The position numbers and the translations under genes were made by a program. A DNA stretch of 13,582 bases, from NCBI GenBank assembly GCA_937950105.1, contig CALFEM010000441.1:1-13582 (forward strand), read 5' to 3'. Shown one piece after another: positions 6,432 to 11,957 of this stretch. How positions within the stretch are numbered: the stretch's first letter is position 1; every line of letters begins with the position of its first letter. The notes under the pieces are model-generated. The model did no database searches. It was given only the letters and a program-made list of their open reading frames with translations, and was not told the DNA's origin. This stretch comes from an uncultured Alphaproteobacteria bacterium. Its GTDB lineage: Bacteria; Pseudomonadota; Alphaproteobacteria; Rhizobiales; Hyphomicrobiaceae.

Positions 6432-6845
6432 ATGACCGTCACCATCTACCACAATCCGAAGTGCGGCACCTCGCGCAACACGCTGGCCATGATCCGCGCC
6501 TCGGGCGTCGAGCCGCGGGTGATCGAGTACCTGAAGACGCCGCCGTCGCGTGCCGAACTTGTGCGGCTGTTGAAGAACATGAAGGCCGGACCGCGCCACA
6601 TCCTGCGCGAGAAAGGCACGCCCTTCGCCGAACTCGGGCTCGGCGATACGTCGCTTTCGGACGATGCCCTGATCGACGCGATGATGCAGCATCCGATCCT
6701 CATCAACCGGCCGATCGTCGTCACGCCGAAGGGCGTGCGGCTGTGCCGCCCCTCCGAGGTGGTGCTGGACATCCTCGAAAACCCGGACATCGGCGCCTTC
6801 ACCAAGGAGGACGGCGAGGTGGTGAAGGGACGCCCGCGGGGTTAG
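6432..6845 (+). CDS. arsC: Arsenate reductase, glutaredoxin-coupled type
   Basis: A 137-residue ArsC of the E. coli R773 type (thioredoxin-like fold), which reduces arsenate with glutathione and glutaredoxin. The active site NPKCGTSRNT (8-17) has C11, and R59, R93 (NRPIVVTP) and R106 (RLCRPSEVV) match E. coli Arg60, Arg94 and Arg107 with an offset of one. ATG 6432 has TGAGG 6 nt upstream, overlapping the acr3 stop. It is the last gene of the operon. Its TAG stop codon is also the left end of an intergenic palindromic repeat. It is unrelated in fold to the first arsC of the operon, so the cluster carries two independent reductases. A role of this family outside arsenate reduction (ArsC/Spx-like YfgD) is possible but the operon argues against it. 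Confidence 0.93.
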   Translation: MTVTIYHNPKCGTSRNTLAMIRASGVEPRVIEYLKTPPSRAELVRLLKNMKAGPRHILREKGTPFAELGLGDTSLSDDALIDAMMQHPILINRPIVVTPKGVRLCRPSEVVLDILENPDIGAFTKEDGEVVKGRPRG

Positions 6846-6905
6846 AGCACTATTCGATCAGGCGGAACCGCTCTGCGGTTCGCTGATCGGATGGAAGCGC
6901 TCTAG
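6843..6905. repeat. Palindromic intergenic repeat, unit 1 (after arsC)
   Basis: Ends are TAGAGC (6843-6848) and GCTCTAG (6899-6905). Inside, CGATCAG (6855-6861) pairs with CTGATCG (6883-6889) and GAACCG (6865-6870) with CGGTTC (6876-6881) around the loop CTCTG. It shares GATCGGATG and the GCTCTAG end with unit 2. It would fold strongly in the ars transcript and may terminate or stabilise it, but has no T-tract. Confidence 0.7.
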
Positions 6906-6918
6906 CTGCATGCTGCTC

Positions 6919-6981
6919 GAGCATCTTTATCCGACCGCTGAAGCGCCGAAGGCGATTCCGTGCGATCGGATGATGCTCTAG
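6919..6981. repeat. Palindromic intergenic repeat, unit 2
   Basis: GAGCATC (6919-6925) pairs with GATGCTC (6972-6978), TCCGACCGC (6930-6938) with GCGATCGGA (6962-6970, one mismatch), and CGCC with GGCG (6944-6954) at the tip: three nested stems. Elements bounded by GAGCA and GCTCTAG are, from memory, common between genes in Hyphomicrobiales. It lies 85 nt before the TetR-type gene. Confidence 0.7.
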
Positions 6982-7065
6982 TCTGGCGCTCCCGGCGCTC
7001 GGCACATCTGGCACTCCGGCCCGCGCGTACCTACCTCGGAGCAAGACGCCGCGAAGGAGGGAGCC

Positions 7066-7764
7066 ATGATCGATACTTCGACACCGAAAGGTCGCATCGC
7101 AGACGCCGCGCTTGCGCTCGCCGCCGAGCGACCGTGGCGCGACGTCACGCTGCGCGACATCGCCGAGAGGACCGGGCTCGGACTCGCGGGGCTGCGCGAG
7201 CACGCGGCGACCAAGGGCGAGGTGATCGCGCTGATCGCGCGCGCCATCGACGATCAGGTGGTCGAGAACGCGCCGCGCCCGGTTGCCGGCGAGGGCAAGC
7301 GCGACGCGCTGTTCGAGGTCATCATGGCGCGCTTCGATGCGCTGACGCCATACAAGGCCGCGGTCCGTTCGATCATCGCTGACGCTTCGACCGAACCGGC
7401 CGCCATCCGCGCCATGCTCACATCTCAGGGTTGGATGCTGCAGGCGGCCGGCATCGACAGCGGCGGGCTCGACGGCGGCGTGCGCGTCGCCGGCATGACG
7501 TCGGTCTATGCGTCGGTGCTGCGCACCTGGCTCGATGACGACGATCCGGGGCTTGCGCGCACCATGGCCGCACTCGATCGGCGGCTCAGGCGCGGCGAGC
7601 GCACGCTGGCCCTGTTCGACGATGTCGCCGGCACGCTGCGCCGGATCGGCGAAGGCGTCGCCTCGATCGTTGGCGGCGCGTCCCGACCGCGCAGCAAGCC
7701 TGATCCCGCGCCGGATTCGTCCGAGGCAGCGAAGCCCGCTCCCGACATGCCGATCAACGCCTGA
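7066..7764 (+). CDS. TetR-fold transcriptional regulator with COQ9-like C-terminal domain
   Basis: A 232-residue protein. Residues about 10-60 form a TetR-type helix-turn-helix (VTLRDIAERTGLGLAGLREHAATKGEVIALI), although the usual LYxYFxSK is replaced by LREHAATK. The ligand domain (about 80-195) has AVRSIIAD, VYASVLRTWLDDDDPGLARTM and AALDRRLRRGERTL. These echo the COQ9 C-terminal pattern of a W/YLDD-S-PG segment followed by FLDRRI. COQ9 is itself a TetR-fold lipid-binding protein of ubiquinone synthesis. The tail from about 205 is Pro/Ala/Ser-rich and probably disordered. ATG 7066 has an excellent GGAGG 5 nt upstream. It stands alone after the ars operon, and its target and ligand are unknown. 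The TetR fold is secure; any link to quinones is speculation. Confidence 0.8.
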   Translation: MIDTSTPKGRIADAALALAAERPWRDVTLRDIAERTGLGLAGLREHAATKGEVIALIARAIDDQVVENAPRPVAGEGKRDALFEVIMARFDALTPYKAAVRSIIADASTEPAAIRAMLTSQGWMLQAAGIDSGGLDGGVRVAGMTSVYASVLRTWLDDDDPGLARTMAALDRRLRRGERTLALFDDVAGTLRRIGEGVASIVGGASRPRSKPDPAPDSSEAAKPAPDMPINA

Positions 7765-7808
7765 AGGAAGTTGCACGGCTCGCCAAGACGACGCGCAGCA
7801 AAGTCAGT

Positions 7809-7825
7809 GCGGGGCTCTGCCCCGC
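7809..7825 (+). terminator. Hairpin after the TetR-type gene
   Basis: GCGGGGC, loop TCT, GCCCCGC: a perfect 7-bp stem 45 nt after the stop codon. No T-tract follows, so it is a weak intrinsic terminator at best, perhaps combined with Rho. Confidence 0.4.
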
Positions 7826-7837
7826 GCGCCCGCGTTC

Positions 7838-7876
7838 CATCGTCATGCCGGCGAAGGCCGGAACCTATGCAAGCCG
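7838..7876 (+). repeat. REP-like unit, forward orientation
   Basis: Begins CATCGTCATGCCGG and folds as CCGGC-GAAG-GCCGG (7848-7861), continuing ...AACCTATGCAAG. The pattern TCAT-CCG-CG-AGG-CGG-ACC is shared with the reverse complement of 7986-8035. TCGTCATGCCGGCGAAGGCCGG-like units are familiar as dispersed repeats in alphaproteobacteria. Confidence 0.55.
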
Positions 7877-7985
7877 CAACGCGAATGACAGCGGTATAGG
7901 GCAGTGCTTCAGCGCCAGACCGCAGCTTTTCGCCGCGTGCGTTCTCCATCGCTCTGCCAACCGCGGTGGCTCACCGCTTGCGTTA

Positions 7986-8035
7986 CATGGATAGAAGCTG
8001 GCGTGGGTGCCGACCTGCGTCGGGATGAGGGCGAG
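7986..8035 (-). repeat. REP-like unit, reverse orientation
   Basis: Read on the minus strand it starts near CCTCATCCCGACGC, folds as CCGAC-(GCAG)-GTCGG (8010-8023) and ends TTCTATCCATGTAAC. It is the inverted partner of the unit at 7838-7876, about 110 nt away, so the pair could form a larger cruciform between the two convergent genes. Confidence 0.5.
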
Positions 8036-8069
8036 GTCGTGGCGACCGTCGTGCAATCGATCAGGCCGT

Positions 8070-9566
8070 CTACAGCGGCACGCTGAGGATGGCGCGCAGG
8101 CCGCCGAGCGAACTCTCGCCGAGTGTGATGTCGCCGCCGTGGCTCTTGGCAATGTCGCGCGCGATGGCGAGACCGAGGCCGGTGTTGCTCTTGTCGAAAT
8201 TCCTCGCGTGGTCGATGCGATAGAACGGCTTGAACACGTTGTCGCGCTCGGCCGCCGGAATGCCGGGGCCGTTGTCGTCCACCTCGATGCGCAGCCAGCC
8301 ACCCTCGGTCGCGGCGCGGATGACGATCTGGTCGCCGTAGCGCACCGCATTGGTGACGAGATTGGTGATGGCGCGCTTGAAGGCGTTGCGCTTCAGCGGC
8401 ACCACGAGGTTGCGGCTGCGCTTGCGCATCTTGAGTTCGATCGGCGTGCCGAGCACTTCGGTCTCGCCGAGGATCTCCTCCAGCAGCTCGCGCACCCTGG
8501 TGGGTCTCGCCTCCTCGCCGCCATCGCCCTTGGTGAACGCGAGGTAGTCCTCGAGCATGTGCTGCATCTCGTTGACGTCGGCGCGCAGCGACTTGGCTTC
8601 CGGCGTATCGCCGAGCAGGGCGAGCTCCAGCTTGAAGCGGGTCAGGATGGTTCTGAGGTCGTGGCTGACGCCTGCCAGCATGATGGTGCGCTGCTCGACG
8701 TGCGTCTTGATGCGGTCGCGCATCTCGAGAAACGCCTGTGCTGCCTGGCGCACCTCGCGGGCGCCGCGAGGGCGAAAATCCTCCGGCACCGGGCGGCCCT
8801 TGCCGAACTCGTCGGCGGCCTCGGCGAGCCGCAGGATCGGTCGGATCTGGTTGCGCAGGAAGGCGATGGCGACGGTCAGCAGGATCACCGACGTGCCGAC
8901 CATCCACAGCAGGAAGATGTGCGAGTTGGACGCATAGGTCTGGGTGCGCGTGGCGATGAAGCGCAGGATGGCCTCGTCGTGCTTGACGCGGATTTCGACG
9001 TGGCGCGATTGCCCGACCGTGTCGATCCAGAACGGGCGCTTCACGTGACGGCGGATTTCGTCGGAAAGCGCGCGGTCGAGCAGGCCGAAGAACGGCTTGG
9101 GGCGCGTCTCGGGGAGATCGCCCGGCGGCAGCAATTGCAGGGAAAGGGCGAGCCGGTCGCGCGCGAGATCGATGATGCGGTTGGCGTCGCCTCCCTTCGG
9201 CTGCTGGTCGTAGAGGTCGATCAGCGCGGCGACGTCACGCGCGGTCGCTTCCGAGAGACGCCGTGTCACAGCCTGCCAGTGGCGTTCCATGAACACGAAC
9301 GCGATGACGCCCTCGAGCACGACGATCGGCGCGATGATGATGATGAGGGCGCGGGCGTAGAGGCCCTTCGGCATGAAGTCGGCCGCGCGGCGGGCGGCCT
9401 CGGTGAGGAAGATGCGGATGCGGGCCGCTAGGGCGCGCAAGGCGTAGCTCAGGCGAAAGCCGAGCCGGCGCCTCTCCCGTTCCGATTGAATGTCGCGCAG
9501 CAGGGCCATCGGCAGGTTTCGGTCGTTCCTTGCTCGGCGGCGCAGGATGTCGCCCGGCGCGACCAC
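8070..9566 (-). CDS. Membrane sensor histidine kinase (EnvZ-like)
   Basis: A 498-residue kinase. After a basic cytoplasmic N terminus, TM1 is about 70-93 and TM2 about 217-237. They enclose a periplasmic sensor of roughly 125 residues that I cannot assign to a named domain. A HAMP linker spans about 238-290. The H-box is AGVSHDLRTILTR (298-310) with H302. The ATP-binding domain has the N-box TNLVTNAVRYG (401-411), the G1 box DNGPG (431-435) and the G2 box TGLGLAIA (462-469). The residue after the usual SHDLRT is I rather than P. The start is taken as GTG 9566, 19 nt after the response regulator stop; ATG 9509 is an alternative. It is the last gene of the MarR–regulator–kinase operon and presumably phosphorylates D67 of the neighbouring regulator. 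Confidence 0.92.
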   Translation of the reverse strand: MVAPGDILRRRARNDRNLPMALLRDIQSERERRRLGFRLSYALRALAARIRIFLTEAARRAADFMPKGLYARALIIIIAPIVVLEGVIAFVFMERHWQAVTRRLSEATARDVAALIDLYDQQPKGGDANRIIDLARDRLALSLQLLPPGDLPETRPKPFFGLLDRALSDEIRRHVKRPFWIDTVGQSRHVEIRVKHDEAILRFIATRTQTYASNSHIFLLWMVGTSVILLTVAIAFLRNQIRPILRLAEAADEFGKGRPVPEDFRPRGAREVRQAAQAFLEMRDRIKTHVEQRTIMLAGVSHDLRTILTRFKLELALLGDTPEAKSLRADVNEMQHMLEDYLAFTKGDGGEEARPTRVRELLEEILGETEVLGTPIELKMRKRSRNLVVPLKRNAFKRAITNLVTNAVRYGDQIVIRAATEGGWLRIEVDDNGPGIPAAERDNVFKPFYRIDHARNFDKSNTGLGLAIARDIAKSHGGDITLGESSLGGLRAILSVPL

Positions 9567-9585
9567 CGCGGTTTCCGCCTGCGGC

Positions 9586-10308
9586 TCAGTCGGTGTACAG
9601 GATGTAGCCCTTGCCGCGAACCGTCTGCAGGTAGATCGGGTTCGACGGGTCGCTCTCGATCTTGCGCCGCAAGCGATTGATCTGCACGTCGATGGCGCGC
9701 TCGCTGCCGGTGGTGTCGTCGCTCGACAACTCGTGGCGCTGGATCGGCATGCCGGGGCGCTGGGCGAACAGCCGTAACAGGTCGCGCTCGCGCTCCGTCA
9801 GCTTGATGGTCTCGTCATCGCGTTTGAGTTCGCCGCGGCTGATGTGGAACACGTAGGCGCCCATGCGCACTTCGTCACCGTTGCTGCCGCCGCCGGACAT
9901 GGTGCGACCGCGACGGAGGATGTTCTGCAGGCGCAGCAGCAACTCGCGCGGCTCGAAGGGTTTGGGCAGGTAGTCGTCGACGCCGGCTTCAAGGCCGGCG
10001 ATGCGATCCTCGGCGTCGGACAATGCCGTCAGCATCAGGATTGGCACGTTGAGGTTCGACTTGAGAGCGCGGGCCAGATCGAGCCCGCTTTCCCCCGGCA
10101 TCATCACGTCGAGCAGCACCAGATCGAAGGCGAGCCCGCGCATGGCCGCGCGCGCTGCCGCTGCGTCGGCGGCGGGCGTCACGCGGAACCCGTTCTCGGT
10201 CAGGAAGCGGCGCAGGAGATCACGGATCTTGTGGTCGTCGTCGACCACGAGCACGTGTGGCGCGTCGTCGGGCAGCGGTTCCTTCAGGGCGGCGGCGGTG
10301 CTCGTCAT
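9586..10308 (-). CDS. petR: OmpR-family response regulator, PetR-like
   Basis: A 240-residue two-component response regulator. The receiver (about 17-133) has the acidic pocket VVDDD (21-25), phospho-acceptor D67 in LLDVMMPGESG, T94 and K116 in YLPKPFEP. A short Gly/Ser linker leads to an OmpR-type winged helix ending in SERAIDVQINRLRRKIE and QTVRGKGYILY. The start overlaps the MarR-gene stop as ATGA, and the kinase gene follows after 19 nt. The pairing with a MarR-type gene matches petP-petR of Rhodobacter capsulatus, where both are needed for cytochrome bc1. Here they are not next to bc1 genes, so the symbol rests on family likeness and gene order, and the target genes are not known. Confidence 0.92.
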   Translation of the reverse strand: MTSTAAALKEPLPDDAPHVLVVDDDHKIRDLLRRFLTENGFRVTPAADAAAARAAMRGLAFDLVLLDVMMPGESGLDLARALKSNLNVPILMLTALSDAEDRIAGLEAGVDDYLPKPFEPRELLLRLQNILRRGRTMSGGGSNGDEVRMGAYVFHISRGELKRDDETIKLTERERDLLRLFAQRPGMPIQRHELSSDDTTGSERAIDVQINRLRRKIESDPSNPIYLQTVRGKGYILYTD

Positions 10309-10874
10309 GTGACCTCCGGCGTTGCGAGCGCGCGCGCGCCGGAGACCGGATCCGTCGTCTCGAGGCGGATCAGGTCGCGCACGCGGACGCGATCCTTCTC
10401 CCCAATCATGGCAAAGAGAAAGCGCCGCGTCATCGCATCGGCTTCAGGCCCCGCCGCATCGAGTGCGGCGGAGATGCGGCGGATCTGCAGGTCGGCGAGC
10501 TTGTCGGCGAGCTTGGCGCCCTTGGCAGTGACGTGCAGAAGCCGCTCGCGACGGTCTTCCTTGCCCGAGCGCTGGGCGACGAAACCTTCGTCGATCAATT
10601 GCTTGAGCACGCGGGCGAGGCTCTGCTTGGTGATCTGCAGGATGTGCAGAAGGTCGGCGACGCGCAGGCCGGGGTTGCGGTTGACGAAGTGCAGCACGCG
10701 GTGGTGCGCGCGACCGAAACCGTACTGTTCCAGAATCTTGTCCGCTTCGGCGGTGAAATCCCTGTATGCGAAGAAGAACAGCTCGGCGCAGGCGACCAGC
10801 GTGTCGCGTTCCCGATCCGCGACCGGGCCGGTCAATGCGCCCTCGAGCTGGCCGGTCGCCTCGCGTCTGCTCAT
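10305..10874 (-). CDS. petP: MarR-family transcriptional regulator, PetP-like
   Basis: A 189-residue MarR-type winged-helix protein. The fold is recognisable from ELFFFAYRDFTAEAD (helix 1), HHRVLHFVNRNPGLRVADLLHIL (57-79), the recognition helix TKQSLARVLKQLIDEG (82-97) and the wing SGKEDRRERLLHVT (103-116). It is the first gene of the operon and overlaps the response regulator start by ATGA. The same MarR–OmpR pair is petP-petR in Rhodobacter capsulatus, and rhizobial copies usually carry a kinase behind it as here. The ribosome-binding site before ATG 10874 is weak (GGGA immediately upstream). An inverted repeat at 10890-10910 just upstream could be its own operator. Ligand unknown. Confidence 0.9.
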   Translation of the reverse strand: MSRREATGQLEGALTGPVADRERDTLVACAELFFFAYRDFTAEADKILEQYGFGRAHHRVLHFVNRNPGLRVADLLHILQITKQSLARVLKQLIDEGFVAQRSGKEDRRERLLHVTAKGAKLADKLADLQIRRISAALDAAGPEADAMTRRFLFAMIGEKDRVRVRDLIRLETTDPVSGARALATPEVT

Positions 10875-10889
10875 TCCCGATACCCCGAT

Positions 10890-10910
10890 TACGTCAGTGA
10901 TGCTGACTTA
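10890..10910. promoter_or_regulatory. Inverted repeat, possible MarR/PetP operator
   Basis: TACGTCAG, five bases (TGATG), CTGACTTA: 8-bp arms with one mismatch, perfect core GTCAG/CTGAC. It lies 16 nt upstream of the MarR gene start and touches the candidate -10, a typical autoregulatory position for MarR dimers. Site identity is inferred. Confidence 0.45.
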
Positions 10911-10937
10911 TGTGCCGCCCTTCCGGACCTCTGGCAA
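10909..10937 (-). promoter_or_regulatory. Candidate promoter of the MarR–regulator–kinase operon
   Basis: On the minus strand TTGCCA (10937-10932), 17 nt, CACATA (10914-10909). Spacing is ideal and the -35 good; the -10 is weak. The predicted start falls inside the inverted repeat at 10890-10910. Confidence 0.4.
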
Positions 10938-11168
10938 GCACTTTCGGCGGGAAGAAATCCAAGCCGTGCTAACAGGTTGACTGCATGCGCGGCGACCAGA
11001 GGGCCGCCCGGATGCCACTTCCCGGCCGTCGATGGGGCGAGCGTTGTCGTGGCGGGACGACAACAGGAGTGACGTTGGCGTTGTCCAAGTTCGCCCGCCG
11101 CTGTTGCAGGGGCGGCGGCGATGCCAGAAACTTCCAGTTCCACGCGCTTCTCGAACGCAGGTGCCGTC
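10938..11168 (+). other. Upstream region of the cysteine-rich gene, with a hairpin
   Basis: It holds a perfect 8-bp inverted repeat GTTGTCGT-GGCGGG-ACGACAAC (11043-11064), followed by AGGAG. A TTGACT at 10977-10982 has no acceptable -10. No other gene is supported in the 294 nt between the divergent MarR and cysteine-rich genes. Confidence 0.4.
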
Positions 11169-11465
11169 ATGACAGATCACTGCTCCACCGGCCGGCGTCG
11201 CCGGATGGCCGCAATACTGATCGGGATGATCGCCGGGCTTGTCGCCGGCTCGGCTCCGGCAAATGCGCAGGAAGGACCGGGCGGTCTGATCAATCCGCAG
11301 CGCGACTGCCAGACGATTTTGACCTGCAACTTCCGCCGCAACGGCAGCTATCGCGGCTGCCTGTCGTCGTATTCGTGCCGGGCATGCCGGTTCGTGCCGG
11401 CCCGCTGCAGTGTGGGGAACCGCCGCCGCACGTGCCATCAGGTGCGGTGCGGCTGGGGCGGGTGA
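11169..11465 (+). CDS. Small secreted protein with eight cysteines, unknown function
   Basis: A 98-residue protein with a clear Sec signal peptide: an arginine run (RRRR, 9-12), a hydrophobic core (about 13-28) and a likely cut after ANA (31-33). The mature part is about 65 residues, very basic, and has eight cysteines (C47, C53, C64, C70, C73, C80, C89, C94), an even number fit for four disulphides in the periplasm. Characteristic segments are NPQRDCQT, CNFRRNGSYRGC and CRFVPARC. I recall similar short proteins in Hyphomicrobiales, all uncharacterised. ATG 11169 is preferred over ATG 11121 because it has AGGTG upstream and gives a normal signal peptide; ATG 11205 would also give one. It converges on a small membrane-protein gene 24 nt away. 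No function is claimed. Confidence 0.78.
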   Translation: MTDHCSTGRRRRMAAILIGMIAGLVAGSAPANAQEGPGGLINPQRDCQTILTCNFRRNGSYRGCLSSYSCRACRFVPARCSVGNRRRTCHQVRCGWGG

Positions 11466-11473
11466 GGCGTGTG

Positions 11474-11503
11474 ACCGCTCCGGGGGCGCTCACTCCGAGC
11501 GGT
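11474..11503. terminator. Inverted repeat between convergent small genes
   Basis: ACCGCTC (11474-11480) and GAGCGGT (11497-11503), a perfect 7-bp dyad with a 16-nt loop. It spans the short gap and the last codons of the minus-strand membrane-protein gene. It could act as a terminator in both directions, without a T-tract. Confidence 0.35.
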
Positions 11504-11735
11504 GGGTGACGGCGGTCGCAACGATGGCGAGGAACAGCGCGAGGCCGCAGCCGACCTTTAGTGCGGTATCGAGGCCGAGGTCGAAGCCGAGGGCAGGGGC
11601 GGCGACGCCGGCGACAATCGTCCAGAACGTGGCCGGAACGATCGACATCAGCAGCACGCCGGTCAGCCGGTCGGAGAGCAGCGGCTGGCGAACGCGGGCT
11701 TCGCTGCGCTGGACGGCATCGGCGGCATTCTGCAT
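11490..11735 (-). CDS. Small two-helix membrane protein, unknown function
   Basis: An 81-residue protein beginning MQNAADAVQRSEARVRQPLL, with two hydrophobic segments, about 24-49 (LTGVLLMSIVPATFWTIVAG) and about 58-77 (ALKVGCGLALFLAIVATAV), and a short charged C terminus. The hydrophilic, arginine-bearing N terminus suggests both ends face the cytoplasm. GAGGA lies 9 nt upstream of ATG 11735, which supports this start although the frame is open much further upstream, antisense to the oxidoreductase gene. It is divergent from that gene and convergent with the cysteine-rich gene. I do not recognise a named family. The hydrophobic pattern and ribosome-binding site make it likely to be real. Confidence 0.7.
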   Translation of the reverse strand: MQNAADAVQRSEARVRQPLLSDRLTGVLLMSIVPATFWTIVAGVAAPALGFDLGLDTALKVGCGLALFLAIVATAVTHRSE

Positions 11736-11957
11736 CGCACGGATTCCTCGGGCTCTGACGCGGCGCACGAAAGCAAAGGCTAGTCGGGTTGCAGTTGACG
11801 CAGTGTTAAGGCTGCCTGCCCGCCCTGGCGAAGGTTGGCGCAGAGCCTCAACGCCGTGTAAACGCTCGCGCTCGACGACCATGAGCGACACTCCGCAGGC
11901 AATCGTGATTCCCGCCGTCCCGCAAGCGCGGGTCTTCAGGCATTCGACCGAGAGACC
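11736..11957 (+). other. Divergent gap upstream of the oxidoreductase gene
   Basis: It holds a CCCGC-AAGC-GCGGG hairpin (11919-11932) inside a REP-like CGTGATTCCCGCC...GCGGG stretch, and a 26-codon frame (11881-11961) whose TGA overlaps the oxidoreductase ATG. I see no confident promoter for either flanking gene. Confidence 0.4.

Larger units (their letters stand above)
7765..8069 (+). other. 305-nt non-coding gap between convergent genes
   Basis: It lies between the TetR-type gene (plus) and the histidine kinase gene (minus), which converge. It contains a perfect GC hairpin (7809-7825) and two short REP-like units in opposite orientation (7838-7876 and 7986-8035). I see no gene in it. Confidence 0.6.

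Noticed and set aside
4417..7764. The ars region plus TetR gene as a mobile island
   Set aside because: No integrase, transposase, tRNA or direct repeats at the boundaries; only the AT-rich promoter patch and the flanking palindromic repeats hint at transfer.
8007..9431. 474-residue plus-strand open frame
   Set aside because: It is antisense to the histidine kinase, whose H, N and G boxes are unmistakable.
10977..11005. TTGACT as a -35 for the cysteine-rich gene
   Set aside because: No -10-like hexamer at 15-19 nt spacing.
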